From the NCBI RefSeq assembly GCF_029873635.1, contig NC_080422.1, forward strand, positions 9,393,764 to 9,457,763: 64,000 bases of DNA. Reading direction: 5' to 3'. Source of the DNA: Malania oleifera (taxonomy: Eukaryota; Streptophyta; Magnoliopsida; Santalales; Ximeniaceae). A program made the translations under genes and the position numbers. Under the pieces are notes generated by a model. It was not told where the DNA came from and made no database searches. It worked only from the letters and a program-made list of their open reading frames with translations. Below, in pieces: positions 47,583 to 57,204 of this stretch. Numbering within the stretch: position 1 is the stretch's first letter; each line of letters starts with the position of its first letter.

Positions 47583-48666
47583 CGGCCTTGCACCAAAATC
47601 ATAAATATTACACAGCCTTGTACCGGCTATCAATCACAGCCTTACACCGAATATTTCATATGTATCAATCTGAATAAATAATTTGTTTATCATGTATTTT
47701 GAAACCATATTGTACTGCATTATTCCATAATCTCTAAAAACATGCTTTATTCGTAAAATTGTCATAACATATACTTTTCACATAAAATAATATTCATGTC
47801 ACACAATGCTAAATAAAACCATGCATTCCATTCCAAAATCATATTTTTTGGCGTTTCATACTAATACATACATTTCAATATAATTACAGTATTTTCCCAA
47901 ACATGCGTTTTCTCAATAATATTCAAAAATATTACATGCTTCCATGAACATAATTCTATTAATAACTTAATAATAATTTTCATGGATTTTATTTTATTCC
48001 CTTACCTGATTACTGAAAAGAAATACCCCCTAAAATTCACCAGTCCTACTTTTGCAGGGTTCCCTATTGAACACCCTGAAAACGACAACTTCCAGAACCA
48101 AACTTCATTATTTTCCTGTGAATAACATTTCCTATAACTATGAGAAGACCAAATTCTGAATAAAAAGTCTTATTTTAAATCAGGGATGAATTCCAAAGTA
48201 GCTCGACCGACGATCTACTTCGGTAGGTTTGCAGAGAACTTTCCTAAGAGCGTTGTGGTGGCTTCAGATTGTCGAACCGGCGAGAATCCAGCCCAAGATC
48301 TTAGAGAGAAGGCAGAAGGGACAAAGGGAGGAGAGAGAGAGAAGTTTTCGCACAATTTCCAACCCAAAATGAGAGTTAGGCCTATTTATACTCTGGCCTT
48401 CATTGACGAGCCACGTCACCTCATCGACGAGGTCATAAAGGTATTTCATCAACGAACTCTCACCCCTCGTCAACGAAATTCAGAGTCACCAAACACCTTC
48501 TCGGTATCTTCTCATCGACGAAATGCACCCTCGTCGACAAGTCCAAAATGCCACGTCGTTGACAAACGCGAAGCGTTCGTCGAAGAAGTTTGCTGCCGCC
48601 CCCTTTTATATTTCCATTTTCCTCTCTCTTTACTATTTAAATACCATTATTTTTTGGGTTATTACA
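46523..48666 (-). mobile_element. Solo LTR (2.14 kb) in Gypsy A LTR, TSD ATAAT
   Basis: The plus strand begins TGTAACGAGCTGC and ends TTGGGTTATTACA. The duplications ATAAT are at 46518-46522 and 48667-48671, and the host LTR sequence (ATAATCCCCTTACC) resumes. It is a gypsy LTR related to those of Gypsy A and B: TCATCGACGA motifs near 48400-48580, a CGGCCTTACACCGA array at 47505-47660, two (TA)n runs, and both shared blocks (46881-46925, 47151-47195). There is no coding domain. The reading frame from 48186 is non-coding LTR. Confidence 0.87.
47505..47660. repeat. CGGCCTTACACCGA tandem array
   Basis: About five degenerate copies, one interval expanded by (TA)n. It is the reverse-oriented counterpart of the array at 21539-21692. 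Confidence 0.82.
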
Positions 48667-49207
48667 ATAATCCCCTTACCTATTTCTTGAAAATGACCCT
48701 CCCGAGACGCTCAAAAATTGATCCCTAACTTTTTCCTGAGATCAAGAATCCATTCCGCTAGACTTGTAGATATTCGCTCCCTGATCCTCATGGTAACTTC
48801 CAATCATCGAAACGTGCAACAATCGGGGAAAGATCGAAGAGAGAGAGAGTGTGGGCATTGGTTAGAGAGAGAGAGAGAGAGAGAGATATTTCCATTTTTA
48901 ATAAAGAAGCAATTGAAAATATATTTATAGACCCTTGATTCGGTCAGCTTCATCGACGAAATGGCCCCTTCGTTGACAAACTACAGAAAGTCGTTCGTCG
49001 ACGAAAGAAGGTCTTCATCGAAGAACCCTAAGCCTGATATTTTCGGTCGTTCTAGATCTCTTTGTCGACGATGCTCTAAATTTTGGCGACGAACAACATA
49101 AGGGTCTTCGTCAATGAGAATATGGACTTCGTCGACGAAGCCTGTTGAAATCCCATTTTTTCCTTTTCTTATTTAATTTTCTTATTTTCCTAGTTCGAGT
49201 CTCTACA

Positions 49208-49222
49208 ATCTTCCCTCCTTAT
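49208..49222 (-). other. Gypsy A polypurine tract
   Basis: On the minus strand it reads ATAAGGAGGGAAGAT immediately before the 3' LTR, preceded by AAATTTCGAGGAGAAAATTTT. The same block precedes the LTRs of Gypsy B (30676-30708) and Gypsy C (13571-13600). Confidence 0.85.
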
Positions 49223-49508
49223 AAAAATTTTCTCCTCGAAATTTGCTAACTGTTTTCTATCACATCATTTGAACCATCACTGCTCTAACTCTAGGAAGAG
49301 ACGGCGACCACCCACGTAGCAGCCCCATCCCAAATTTATTACCTACCCTCACTTATGGAGAAGGAATACCGTGGTTACACATAATGTCTCAGGAGATTAC
49401 AATATCCAAACACAACTCTCCTGAAGACTAAATATACTTTAAACCATAAACAAACTTACTCTAACTATAATACATACATACCACTTACTTACTATTTTGT
49501 CTACCTGT
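49223..49508 (-). other. Gypsy A 3' UTR
   Basis: It is non-coding sequence between the chromodomain stop and the purine tract. It contains the shared motif at 49345-49378 (minus strand GTAACCACGGTATTCCTTCTCC) also found in Gypsy B and the two L1 tails. Confidence 0.75.
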
Positions 49509-49907
49509 CTAGCTCTGAGCGTCTCTGAATAATTGTGGGTATTTTTGATGTATCTCTAACTCTAACTCCCATGAAGCCTCTTCTACTGAGTGATTACGCC
49601 ACAGTTCCTTTACTAGTAGAATCCTCTTCTTACGCAGTTCCTGCTCTCTAGAGTCTAGGTTTTGAAATGGTATCTCCTCATATGCTAATGTGTCCTCGAG
49701 TTTCAACGACTCGTAAGTAATCATATGCGAAGGATCTGGATCATACCTCCTAAGCATGGACACGTGGAACATGTTGTGAATCCTAGACAGTACTGGAGGT
49801 AATGCTATCTTGTACGCCACTAAACCGACTCTCTCTAGAATTTCTAACAGTCTAACATACCTAGGGCTTAGCTTGCCCTTCCTACCAAACCTCATCACTC
49901 CTTTCAT
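49509..49907 (-). pseudogene. Gypsy A integrase end and chromodomain (open)
   Basis: This 132-residue open stretch starts inside integrase (MRFGRKGKLSPRYVRLLEIL, IHNMFHVSMLRRYDPDPSHM) and continues into the chromodomain: KLEDTLAYEEIPFQ, REQELRKKRILLVKELW, RNHSVEEASWELELEI and HQKYPQLF. Trp and acidic positions typical of Tekay chromodomains are present. It is the best-preserved piece of the element. The upstream parts carry stops, so no full protein is possible. Confidence 0.9.
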
Positions 49908-50900
49908 CGAAGCAATCCTAAAAACTATAGCATACCCTACCTCAAACCCTAGCTCCCGTCGGCGTGTATTTGCATAGCTCTTCTGCCGACTCTAAGCTAC
50001 TTTAATCTGTTCCTTGATGAGCTTGACCTTCTCTAAAGTCTGTTGGACCAGATCTGGCCCCAAAATCTGTCGCTCACCAAGCTCATCCCAGTATAATGGT
50101 GATCGGCACCTCCGACCATACAATGCCTCATATAGTGCTATCCCAATACTAGTCTGGTAACTATTATTGCAGGAGAACTTAACTAATGGTAGATATTTGA
50201 TCCAACTGCCCCTAAAATCTAGTACACACATTCTCAGCATATCCTCTAGGATCTGGATGGTCCTCTCTGACTGACCATCGGTCTATTGGTGAAACGCAGT
50301 ACTGAACATAAGTTGAGATCCCTACACTTCCTTAAGACTCTTCCAAAATCAGGAAGTAAACCACGGATCCCTATCTGAAACAATAGACACCGGCACCCCA
50401 TCCAATCTGATAATCTCCTGAATATAAAGCTTTTCCAGCTTATCCATGGAATAATTGACTTTAACCGGGATGAAATGGGCCGTCTTTGTTAATTTGTCGA
50501 CCACTACCCAAATCACATTATGTCTGTGAAGTGCTTATGGCAATCCCATGGCAAAATCCATGGAAATATGCTCCCACTTCCACTTAGGAATGAGAAGTGG
50601 TTGCAACAATCTCACTGGCCTCTAATGCTCGGTTTTCACCTGCTTACATGTCAGGCACTGCTCTACAAAATGGGCGATCTCTCTTTTTATGTTAGACCAT
50701 CAAAAAGATTCCTGCAAATCCCTGTACATCTTCGTACTCCCTTGATGTACTGTGTAGAGCGAATGATGTGCCTCCTCTAGAATAACCCATTTGATCTTGG
50801 TGTCATTTGGTACGTAGATCTTGGTATGGAATCTCAACACCCCATCATCGGAGATATTGAAATCTAGCTTTAGACTATCCTGAACCCCTTTCATTACCTC
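49908..50900 (-). pseudogene. Gypsy A integrase, zinc-binding and core parts
   Basis: From right to left: EEAHHSLYTVHQGSTKMYRD and QCLTCKQVK (zinc-binding region, about 50894-50640), MDFAMGLP (50560), [20 protein letters not shown] (50515-50455), [15 protein letters not shown] with the second catalytic Asp, [23 protein letters not shown] with the Glu (50285-50225), then [20 protein letters not shown] and [17 protein letters not shown] (50170-50075). TAG or TGA codons replace Gln, Trp or Arg at several places. Confidence 0.88.
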
Positions 50901-51034
50901 TACCAGCTCTTGTCTTCCTTTTGAGCTGTTTTGATCCTTTTTTGTAAGGTCGGTTGCACAACCAGACTAGAAATGAACGCCTAGTGATTTCCTTCCACTA
51001 ACTCTATGCCTAACCTCTCCAAGTCCATGCTACT

Positions 51035-51500
51035 CTAATGCTGAACACCCACTGCTGAGACTGACGCATCTACTGACTTCTGACTCAGAGCATCAGCTTC
51101 CACATTAGCTTTTCTTGAATGGTAACTAATGATACAGTTGTAGTCCTTTATTAGCTCCAACCATCTCCTCTGCCTCATGTTCAGCTCCTTCTGGGTGAAA
51201 AAGTACTTAAGACTTTTATGATCGATAAAAATCTCGCACATTTCATTATACAGGTAGTGCCTCTAGATCTTCAATGCATACACTGCCACAGCTAATTCCA
51301 TATCGTGTGTAGGGTAGTTCTTCTCGTACTCCTTGAGTTGAGGAGAAGCATAAGCAATTACCTTTCCCTGTTGCATTAGAACACACCCAAGACCCTTCTT
51401 AGAGGCGTCACTGTAGATAAAAAATCCATCATCCCCTGACAGAATGGTCAGTTTTGGAGCAGTAACCAGCCATTGCTTTAGTTTCGGAAACTCTGCTCAC
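51035..51500 (-). pseudogene. Gypsy A RNase H, broken
   Basis: [20 protein letters not shown] is readable near 51420-51365, then [19 protein letters not shown] (51330-51270). The open part 51241-51035 reads [34 protein letters not shown] and [13 protein letters not shown]. The order matches Gypsy B. Confidence 0.85.
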
Positions 51501-52500
51501 ACTCATCAGTCCATTCAAACTTTATGTTCTTCCTCGTGAGTCGCGTCAATGGACTTAATAGTCTGGAGAACCTTGCTACGAACTTTCGGTAGTATCCTGT
51601 AAGACCTAGAAAACTTCTGACCTCCTAAACATTCTTCGTTCTTGTCCAATCCACTACCGCTTCTATCTTACTTAGGTCCACTGATACCCCTTCCCTAGAC
51701 ACAACATGCCCTAGAAATGCCACCAGCTCTAACTAGAACTAACATTTCTTAAATTTTGCAAACAACTTCTTCTCCCTAAGCACACGTAGTACCAACCTCA
51801 AATGAACTGCATGCTCTTCGAGACTCCTCGAATAAACCAAGATGTTGTTAATGAAAACGACCACGAATTGATTTAGATACTCGTGGAACACCCTGTTCAT
51901 CAAGTTCATAAATGTTGCAGGAGCATTGGTCAATCCAAAAGGCATAACCAGAAACTCATAGTGGTCATACCTAGTTTGGAATGCAGTCTTCGGTACGTCC
52001 TCTGATTTCACTTTTAGCTGATGATACCTAGATTACAGATCGATCTTAGAAAAGACCTGTGTGCCCTATAGCTGGTCAAATAGATCATCAATTCTAGGTA
52101 ACAAGTATTTATTCTTCATTGTCACCTTGTTAATCTCTCTGTAGTCGATGCACATCCTCATCAACCCATCCTTCTTCTTCACAAACAGCACTGGTGCTCC
52201 CCAGGGTGAAATTCTCGGTCGGATATAACCTTTATCTAGTAGCTCTTATAGCTGCTCCTTCAATTCCCTTAGTTCTACAAGCCATACAATATGGAGCTTT
52301 CGAAATCGGTGTTGTACTTAGAGTCAACTCTATAGCAAACTCCACCTCACAATTAGGAGGCAATCCTGGCAAGTCCTCTAGAAACACATATGGGAACTCA
52401 CTTACTATGGAAATCTCCTCTAGCTTAAGTTTTTCTCTCAGCATTTCTTTCACAAACTCCGAATACCCTTGGCATCCCTCTAGTAGTAACTTCTTAGCCT
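51501..52500 (-). pseudogene. Gypsy A reverse transcriptase, catalytic site lost
   Basis: It starts with LPPNCEVEFAIELTLSTTPI (near 52375), a frameshift, then [12 protein letters not shown] (52200) and the [17 protein letters not shown] region (52100). [20 protein letters not shown] (51960-51900) follows. The catalytic box at about 51850 reads [12 protein letters not shown]: both Asp of the expected FIDD are Asn. Each is a single G-to-A change on the coding strand. RSFLGLTGYYRKF-type sequence follows near 51600. It would be catalytically dead regardless of frameshifts. Confidence 0.9.
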
Positions 52501-52599
52501 AAATAGATGAAAGGATATGTGGTGCAAAATGTACACATGACCCTACAAATTTGAATTCCTGCTCTCAGAAGGCCCAAATACTACCTATCTCCTGTGGCA

Positions 52600-53240
52600 A
52601 TCGATGCTGGCATAACTGGCTGCTAACCAGTCCATCCCTAGAATGATATCGAAGTCGTGCATATCGAACACAATTAAACTAACTGGTAGTACTCTCCCCT
52701 AAATCTCTATTGGAAAATCCTAAATCACCCTACTACATATGACTACTGACCCTGACAGTGTAGCCACTGCTAACTCATCATCTAATAACTGTGCCTCTAA
52801 CCCATATAGTTTAACGAATCCCTAGGAAATAAAGGAATGTGTCGCTCTCGAATCAAATAGTACCACAGTTTTATTTGAAAGCATATAAATATTACCTGTT
52901 GGCACATCTCTTCCGTTATCTGCGTCGCCTAAAGTTAGGGAATACACCCTCACCTGGGTTATACCCTTCTGATATCCACCACGTGGTCCCTAAGCACCTC
53001 CTCGATATGGCTACTGTGGGGGTGTATTGCTCCCTTGCGTGCCGTAATCATGTGACACATGCCCTGGTCTGCCACACCGGTAGTAAACACCTGATCCCCA
53101 CATACACTTCCCTGAATGCTGCTTGCCACAAGTAGGACAAGTAGAGGAAGGTGAGGTTCCTTGAGATGTACCACCACCAATCTCTCGTCGCTGGCCTCCA
53201 CCACCACCATATTTCTTCCAAGTGCCCTACTTCATACCTG
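52600..53240 (-). pseudogene. Gypsy A zinc knuckle and protease, broken
   Basis: The knuckle region near 53135-53045 reads CPTCGKQHSGKC followed by YYRCGRPGHVSHDYG, where the first and last Cys of the CCHC motif are both Tyr. The protease near 52880-52640 shows TVVLFDSRATHSFIS (Gly of DSG replaced by Arg, as in Gypsy B), LYGLEAQLLDDELAVATLSG, and MHDFDIILGMDWLA. Several TAG stops replace Gln or Trp. Confidence 0.87.
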
Positions 53241-53493
53241 AATAACAACTAGAAGGTTTTGACCTCTTCTTCGGAATCTAAACCTTTGAATGCCTCTGCA
53301 GGTTCTCCTCTGTCACGGTGGCCTTATCCACTAGTATAGCAAAATCCTGAATCTGCAGTATCGTCGTCTACTTTCAAATCTCCTTCTTCAGACCCCTCTC
53401 AAACTTTCAGGCTTTCCTTGCCTCATCCGGTACCATAAACGGAGCAAAATGCGATAACTCCATGAATCCAGCAGCGTACTGCTGAACTATCAG

Positions 53494-53988
53494 CTACCCT
53501 TGAGTCAGATTTATGAACTCCTCAATCTTTACATTCCCGACGGTGGCCGGAAAGTACCGCTCAAAGAACTCTTCTCTGAAACGGCTCCACATCGTCGCCA
53601 CTAGTACTGGTCTCTGCTCCTCCAGCATCCTTACCGATTCCCACCACCTCTCGACTTCTCTAGTCAACTTAAAAGTCACGTAGAGCACTTTTTGCTCATC
53701 CGTACAACACAGAACAACCAAGATTTTCTCAATTTCCCAAATCCAGTTCTCCTCACGGATCAGGTTTGTACTCCTCGCGAAGGTTGGAGGTTTTAGTATG
53801 GTGAACTGATCAATAAAACCTCCTAGCTTAGCCGTGGGATGGCCCTGCCCCCTAGAATTCCATATGACCTCTGCCATAAACTATTGGGTGAAGTCACGAA
53901 GCACCACCGTAGTATCACTGCCAACCTTATGCCTAGCCCCCTCACTGCTACTACCACAAACGTTCCCAGTATTATCCTTGGACTCCAT
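53494..53988 (-). pseudogene. Gypsy A gag N-terminal part
   Basis: The start is ATG at 53988-53986 (MESKDNTGNVCGSSSEG...), 111 bases ahead of the internal MAEVIWNSRGQ at 53877, the same spacing as in Gypsy B gag. The core reads QFTILKPPTFARSTN, VLYVTFKLTREVERWW, and RFREEFFERYFPATVGNV. A stop near 53886 and the stop at 53494 break the frame. Confidence 0.87.
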
Positions 53989-54357
53989 CCTGAAGAGACA
54001 ATTGAGAAAATTTTTTAGAATCTTGGTACCTTACATATTTGCTACAACTACAATACTACGAGACTCATTTTGATAAACCAACATCCCTAATGACCTCATA
54101 CTCTGCCAACCTAATACCCTTATTCTAACTCATGTTTTGCCCTCCACTCGGAAACAAAACCATCAATGGATTGTCATGATTTTCTGAACCCATCAACTGA
54201 TCTAGAAAAACACAAAAGTCCACCGATGGAATTTTTGCCTCCAGGCTTACGAAGCAAAACCCAAAAGTCCTATCATACCCATTCCTATCCTTGTCATACT
54301 CTGACACCTATACTCTAGTAAGACCATCTGACTTAGTCTGCAGAACCAAACAACCTA

Positions 54358-54370
54358 GGCTTTGATACCA
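54358..54370 (-). other. Gypsy A primer-binding site
   Basis: The minus strand reads TGGTATCAAAGCC, two bases from the LTR that starts at 54373. It is complementary to initiator tRNA-Met with one mismatch. Confidence 0.92.
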
Positions 54371-54372
54371 CC

Positions 54373-56554
54373 TGTAGCGCCCCGTCCCTCTAGGGGGGCT
54401 TGGAGTGCCACTAAACATACATAACATATATCTCTCTGATACCATACATATACAACCCGCCCTAAACAACGGAAAAATAGGTGTTCCATATTGATTTGTA
54501 TAAATATACACTGCAGAAAATATACATCCTCTAAAAAGTTACTAAAGTATCTAACTGTCTCACATATACATCCATACATAACTAAAACATAATCTACTAT
54601 TACAATTTCCAATAGAGACAGACATTGTCTAACATCTCACCAGCTCTGGAAAGGACTGTCTATTGTATAAACTCAGCCTGATAAAATGCTAGGCCCGATC
54701 CCTCGGAGGACCTGAAACAACATATGTATGCTAGGGTGAGACACCTCTCAATAAGATGGATTATATTATCATCAGTGTGTGGTTAGTATGAGATTTTGTG
54801 TGTACATATACTGCTAACATTTAAATACATTTAATTGACATTTTAAAATATATATTACTCTATAAATCTGAAAATACATACTTTCATACTAACATACTAC
54901 TGGCTCAATATAGCCCTCTCTATAGTAAATGTGTCCATATAAACCTAGAAGATACAACATGGTCTGTAGAACTAGCATCATCACGCACGTTCACATGCTC
55001 TGCTTTGACATGCTTTCCCCCATGACGGGTTGTGCGGCCCGAAGGTGAGACCTAGCATATAGTCAGCCGACTATAGCTAAGTCAATCTCTGTAGTAGTAC
55101 GATGGTGCCTACCTTTACTTAGAGATGCTACCTGGGTAGAGTCATCCGAAATTACTGCATTCGATGGAGCCCCAGAATTACTACATTGGGGAGTACTTTA
55201 CTCAGGTCACCAATCGCCTTTCCATATTTTAACACTCTAACTAAGACGTGTGATTGCACCTCTCTCCAGATATGGCCCTAGTACTGTGCTCATAACATAT
55301 CTTTGATATACATAGGGCCTTAAAAGCATATATGACAATTTACATCATAATAAAACTGAAACATAATTCATTTTATAGAACTATATACCACACAATATGT
55401 ATGTATTTCTGTAAAATATCTATCAGATACTGACTCGGTAAAAATCGGCGTATCATATCTGTCATAAATTGGCTCTGTAAAAATCGACATTTCATAAACT
55501 CGACATGTAGCCGTCATATCTCATCTCTCGGCATATAGCCATAAAATCTCATATCTCGACATATAGCCGTTACATTTCAGTATTACACAAAATTTGTTCA
55601 TTTAATGTCAATTAAAAACTATACTCATGCCACACAATTTTCATCTAGTAATTCATAAATAAGTCATCTGCTTAAGAAAGTAAATACTACTGCTAAAACT
55701 GGAGTTTGAATATCTCTAGGTTGTTATTTTACTAAATATAGATATGTAACTAATTACGGGAGAAATGGAGACAATCGACCCTGCTGTCTTTGGTTGGTTT
55801 AAAACTAGCCTATAGTTTGAAATAACAACTTTCTAAACGGTGAAAACGTTCATAAAGTCCATTACTATACTTTAAAAATATCATACTTAAATTTAAACGG
55901 TTGGTTTCAAAAATAAAGTCGGTTAACCAAACCCTAAGTTCGGAAACCCTAGAAAAGTTGTAATTGTTTATCTAAAAACCATTTTAACATTTCATTCCAT
56001 TAGAACTCATAAACATAGCTGAGATAATATGATCCCCTTACCTATTTCCTGAAAGCGACCTGAGACACTCAAAAACCGAACCCTACCTTTTTCCTGAGAT
56101 CAAGAATCTACTTTACTAGACTTGTAGATATTCGCTCTCTGATCCTCGTGGTAACTTTTGATCGTCGAAATGGACAATGATCGGCTAAAGATTGAAGAGA
56201 GAGAGAGTGTGGGCGCTGGTTAGAGAGAGATATTTCCATTTCTTAATGAAGAAACAATTGAAAATCTATTTATAAACCCTTGACCCGGTTAGCTTCGTCA
56301 ACAAAATGGCACCTTTGTTGATGAACTACAGAAGGTCGTTCATTGACAAAAGAAGGGCTTCGTTGACAAACCCTAAGCCTGATCTTTTCGATCGTTCTGG
56401 ATCTCGTTGTTGATGATGCTTTGAATTTCGGCGACGAACCACATAAGGGCCTTTGTTGACGAGAAAATGGACTTCGTTGATGAAGCCTACTAAAATCCTT
56501 TTTTTTTTCATTTTCTTATTTAATTTCCTTATTTGCCTAGTTCGGGTCTCTACA
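54373..56554 (-). repeat. Gypsy A 5' LTR
   Basis: Read on the plus strand it begins TGTAGCGCCCCGTCCC and ends GGGTCTCTACA, 2182 bp. It matches 45203-49207 minus the nested element. It carries the shared blocks at 54734-54782 and 55018-55055, and a CGACATATAGCCGT array near 55490-55580. The region 56285-56470 has TTGTTGAC or CATTGAC where the other LTR keeps TCGTCGAC. Confidence 0.92.
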
Positions 56555-56559
56555 CTCTC

Positions 56560-57160
56560 CATCACTCGACCTGATATTACATATGCAGTTCATATTGTTA
56601 GTCAGTTTGTCTCCTCTCCCACTACGATCCATTGGGCTGTTGTTCTCTGTATCTTACGTTATGTTAGAGGGACATTATATCTGAGTATATTACTTCCTTC
56701 TACATCTACTTTGGAACTTCGTGCTTATTTTGATGTTGATTGGGTTGGAGATCTTATAGATTGCAAGTCCACAACTGGTTTTTGTGTTTTTCTTGGTGAC
56801 TCTCATTTCCTGAAAAAACAAGAAGCAACCTGTAGTTTCTCGTTCTTCAACTAAGGCTGAGTATTGTGCCATGGCTTCAACTACTGCTGAAATAATTTGG
56901 TTGCGCTGGTTACTTGCTGACATGGGTGTCTTCCTTGCTGAACCCACTCCTATGTATTGTGACAACACCAGTGCTATTCAGATTGTTCATAACTCTATTT
57001 TTCATGAACACACTAAGCTTATTGAAATTGATTGTCATCTCACACGTCATCATTTTTGCCTTGGTACCATCTCTCTCCCATTTATTCCCTTTACCATGCC
57101 GTTGGTTGACTTCTTCATAAAGTCCCACACTACTAGTCGGTTCTAGTTTCTACGCGGAAA
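56560..57160 (+). pseudogene. Copia D RT end and RNase H
   Basis: The frame resumes after Gypsy A with ITRPDITYAVHIVSQFVSSP, TIHWAVVLCILRYVRGTLY and LRAYFDVDWVGDLIDCKSTT. A frameshift follows near 56812 (FLKKQ for a WKSKKQ-type sequence). Then STKAEYCAMASTTAEIIWLR, LADMGVFLAEPTPMYCDN, HEHTKLIEIDCHLTRHHF and a stop after SRF at 57144. This is the normal C-terminus of copia polyproteins, lying just before the purine tract and LTR. Confidence 0.92.
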
Positions 57161-57189
57161 ACTCTCGATGCTACTTGGTGCGTCATCGT

Positions 57190-57204
57190 GAGTTTGAGGG
57201 GGAA
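57190..57204 (+). other. Copia D polypurine tract
   Basis: GAGTTTGAGGGGGAA immediately precedes the 3' LTR at 57205. Confidence 0.88.

Larger units (their letters stand above)
45203..49207 (-). repeat. Gypsy A 3' LTR (interrupted)
   Basis: Read on the plus strand it begins TGTAGTGCCCCATCCC and ends CGAGTCTCTACA. Without the nested solo LTR and its duplication it is about 1.86 kb. Compared with the right LTR it lacks about 0.32 kb near 46320 (equivalent to 55490-55800). Near its end it retains CpG palindromes such as TTCGTCGACGAAAG (48994), which the right LTR has lost to TG/CA. Confidence 0.9.
45203..56554 (-). mobile_element. Gypsy A: Tekay/Del-type chromovirus, TSD CTCTC
   Basis: This is an 11.35-kb minus-strand gypsy element flanked by perfect CTCTC duplications (45198-45202 and 56555-56559). 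It has an LTR at each end, a tRNA-iMet primer site (54358-54370), gag, protease, RT, RNase H, integrase and an open chromodomain in order from right to left, and a purine tract at 49208-49222. The left LTR contains a 2.14-kb solo LTR. The internal coding region is 49509-53988, of typical order for Tekay elements. All major domains have stops or frameshifts, so it is inactive. Confidence 0.93.

Noticed and set aside
48186..48728. A 180-codon plus-strand frame
   Set aside because: It spans the end of a solo LTR and resumes in a different LTR across a target duplication, so it cannot be an ancestral gene. No protein family was recognised.
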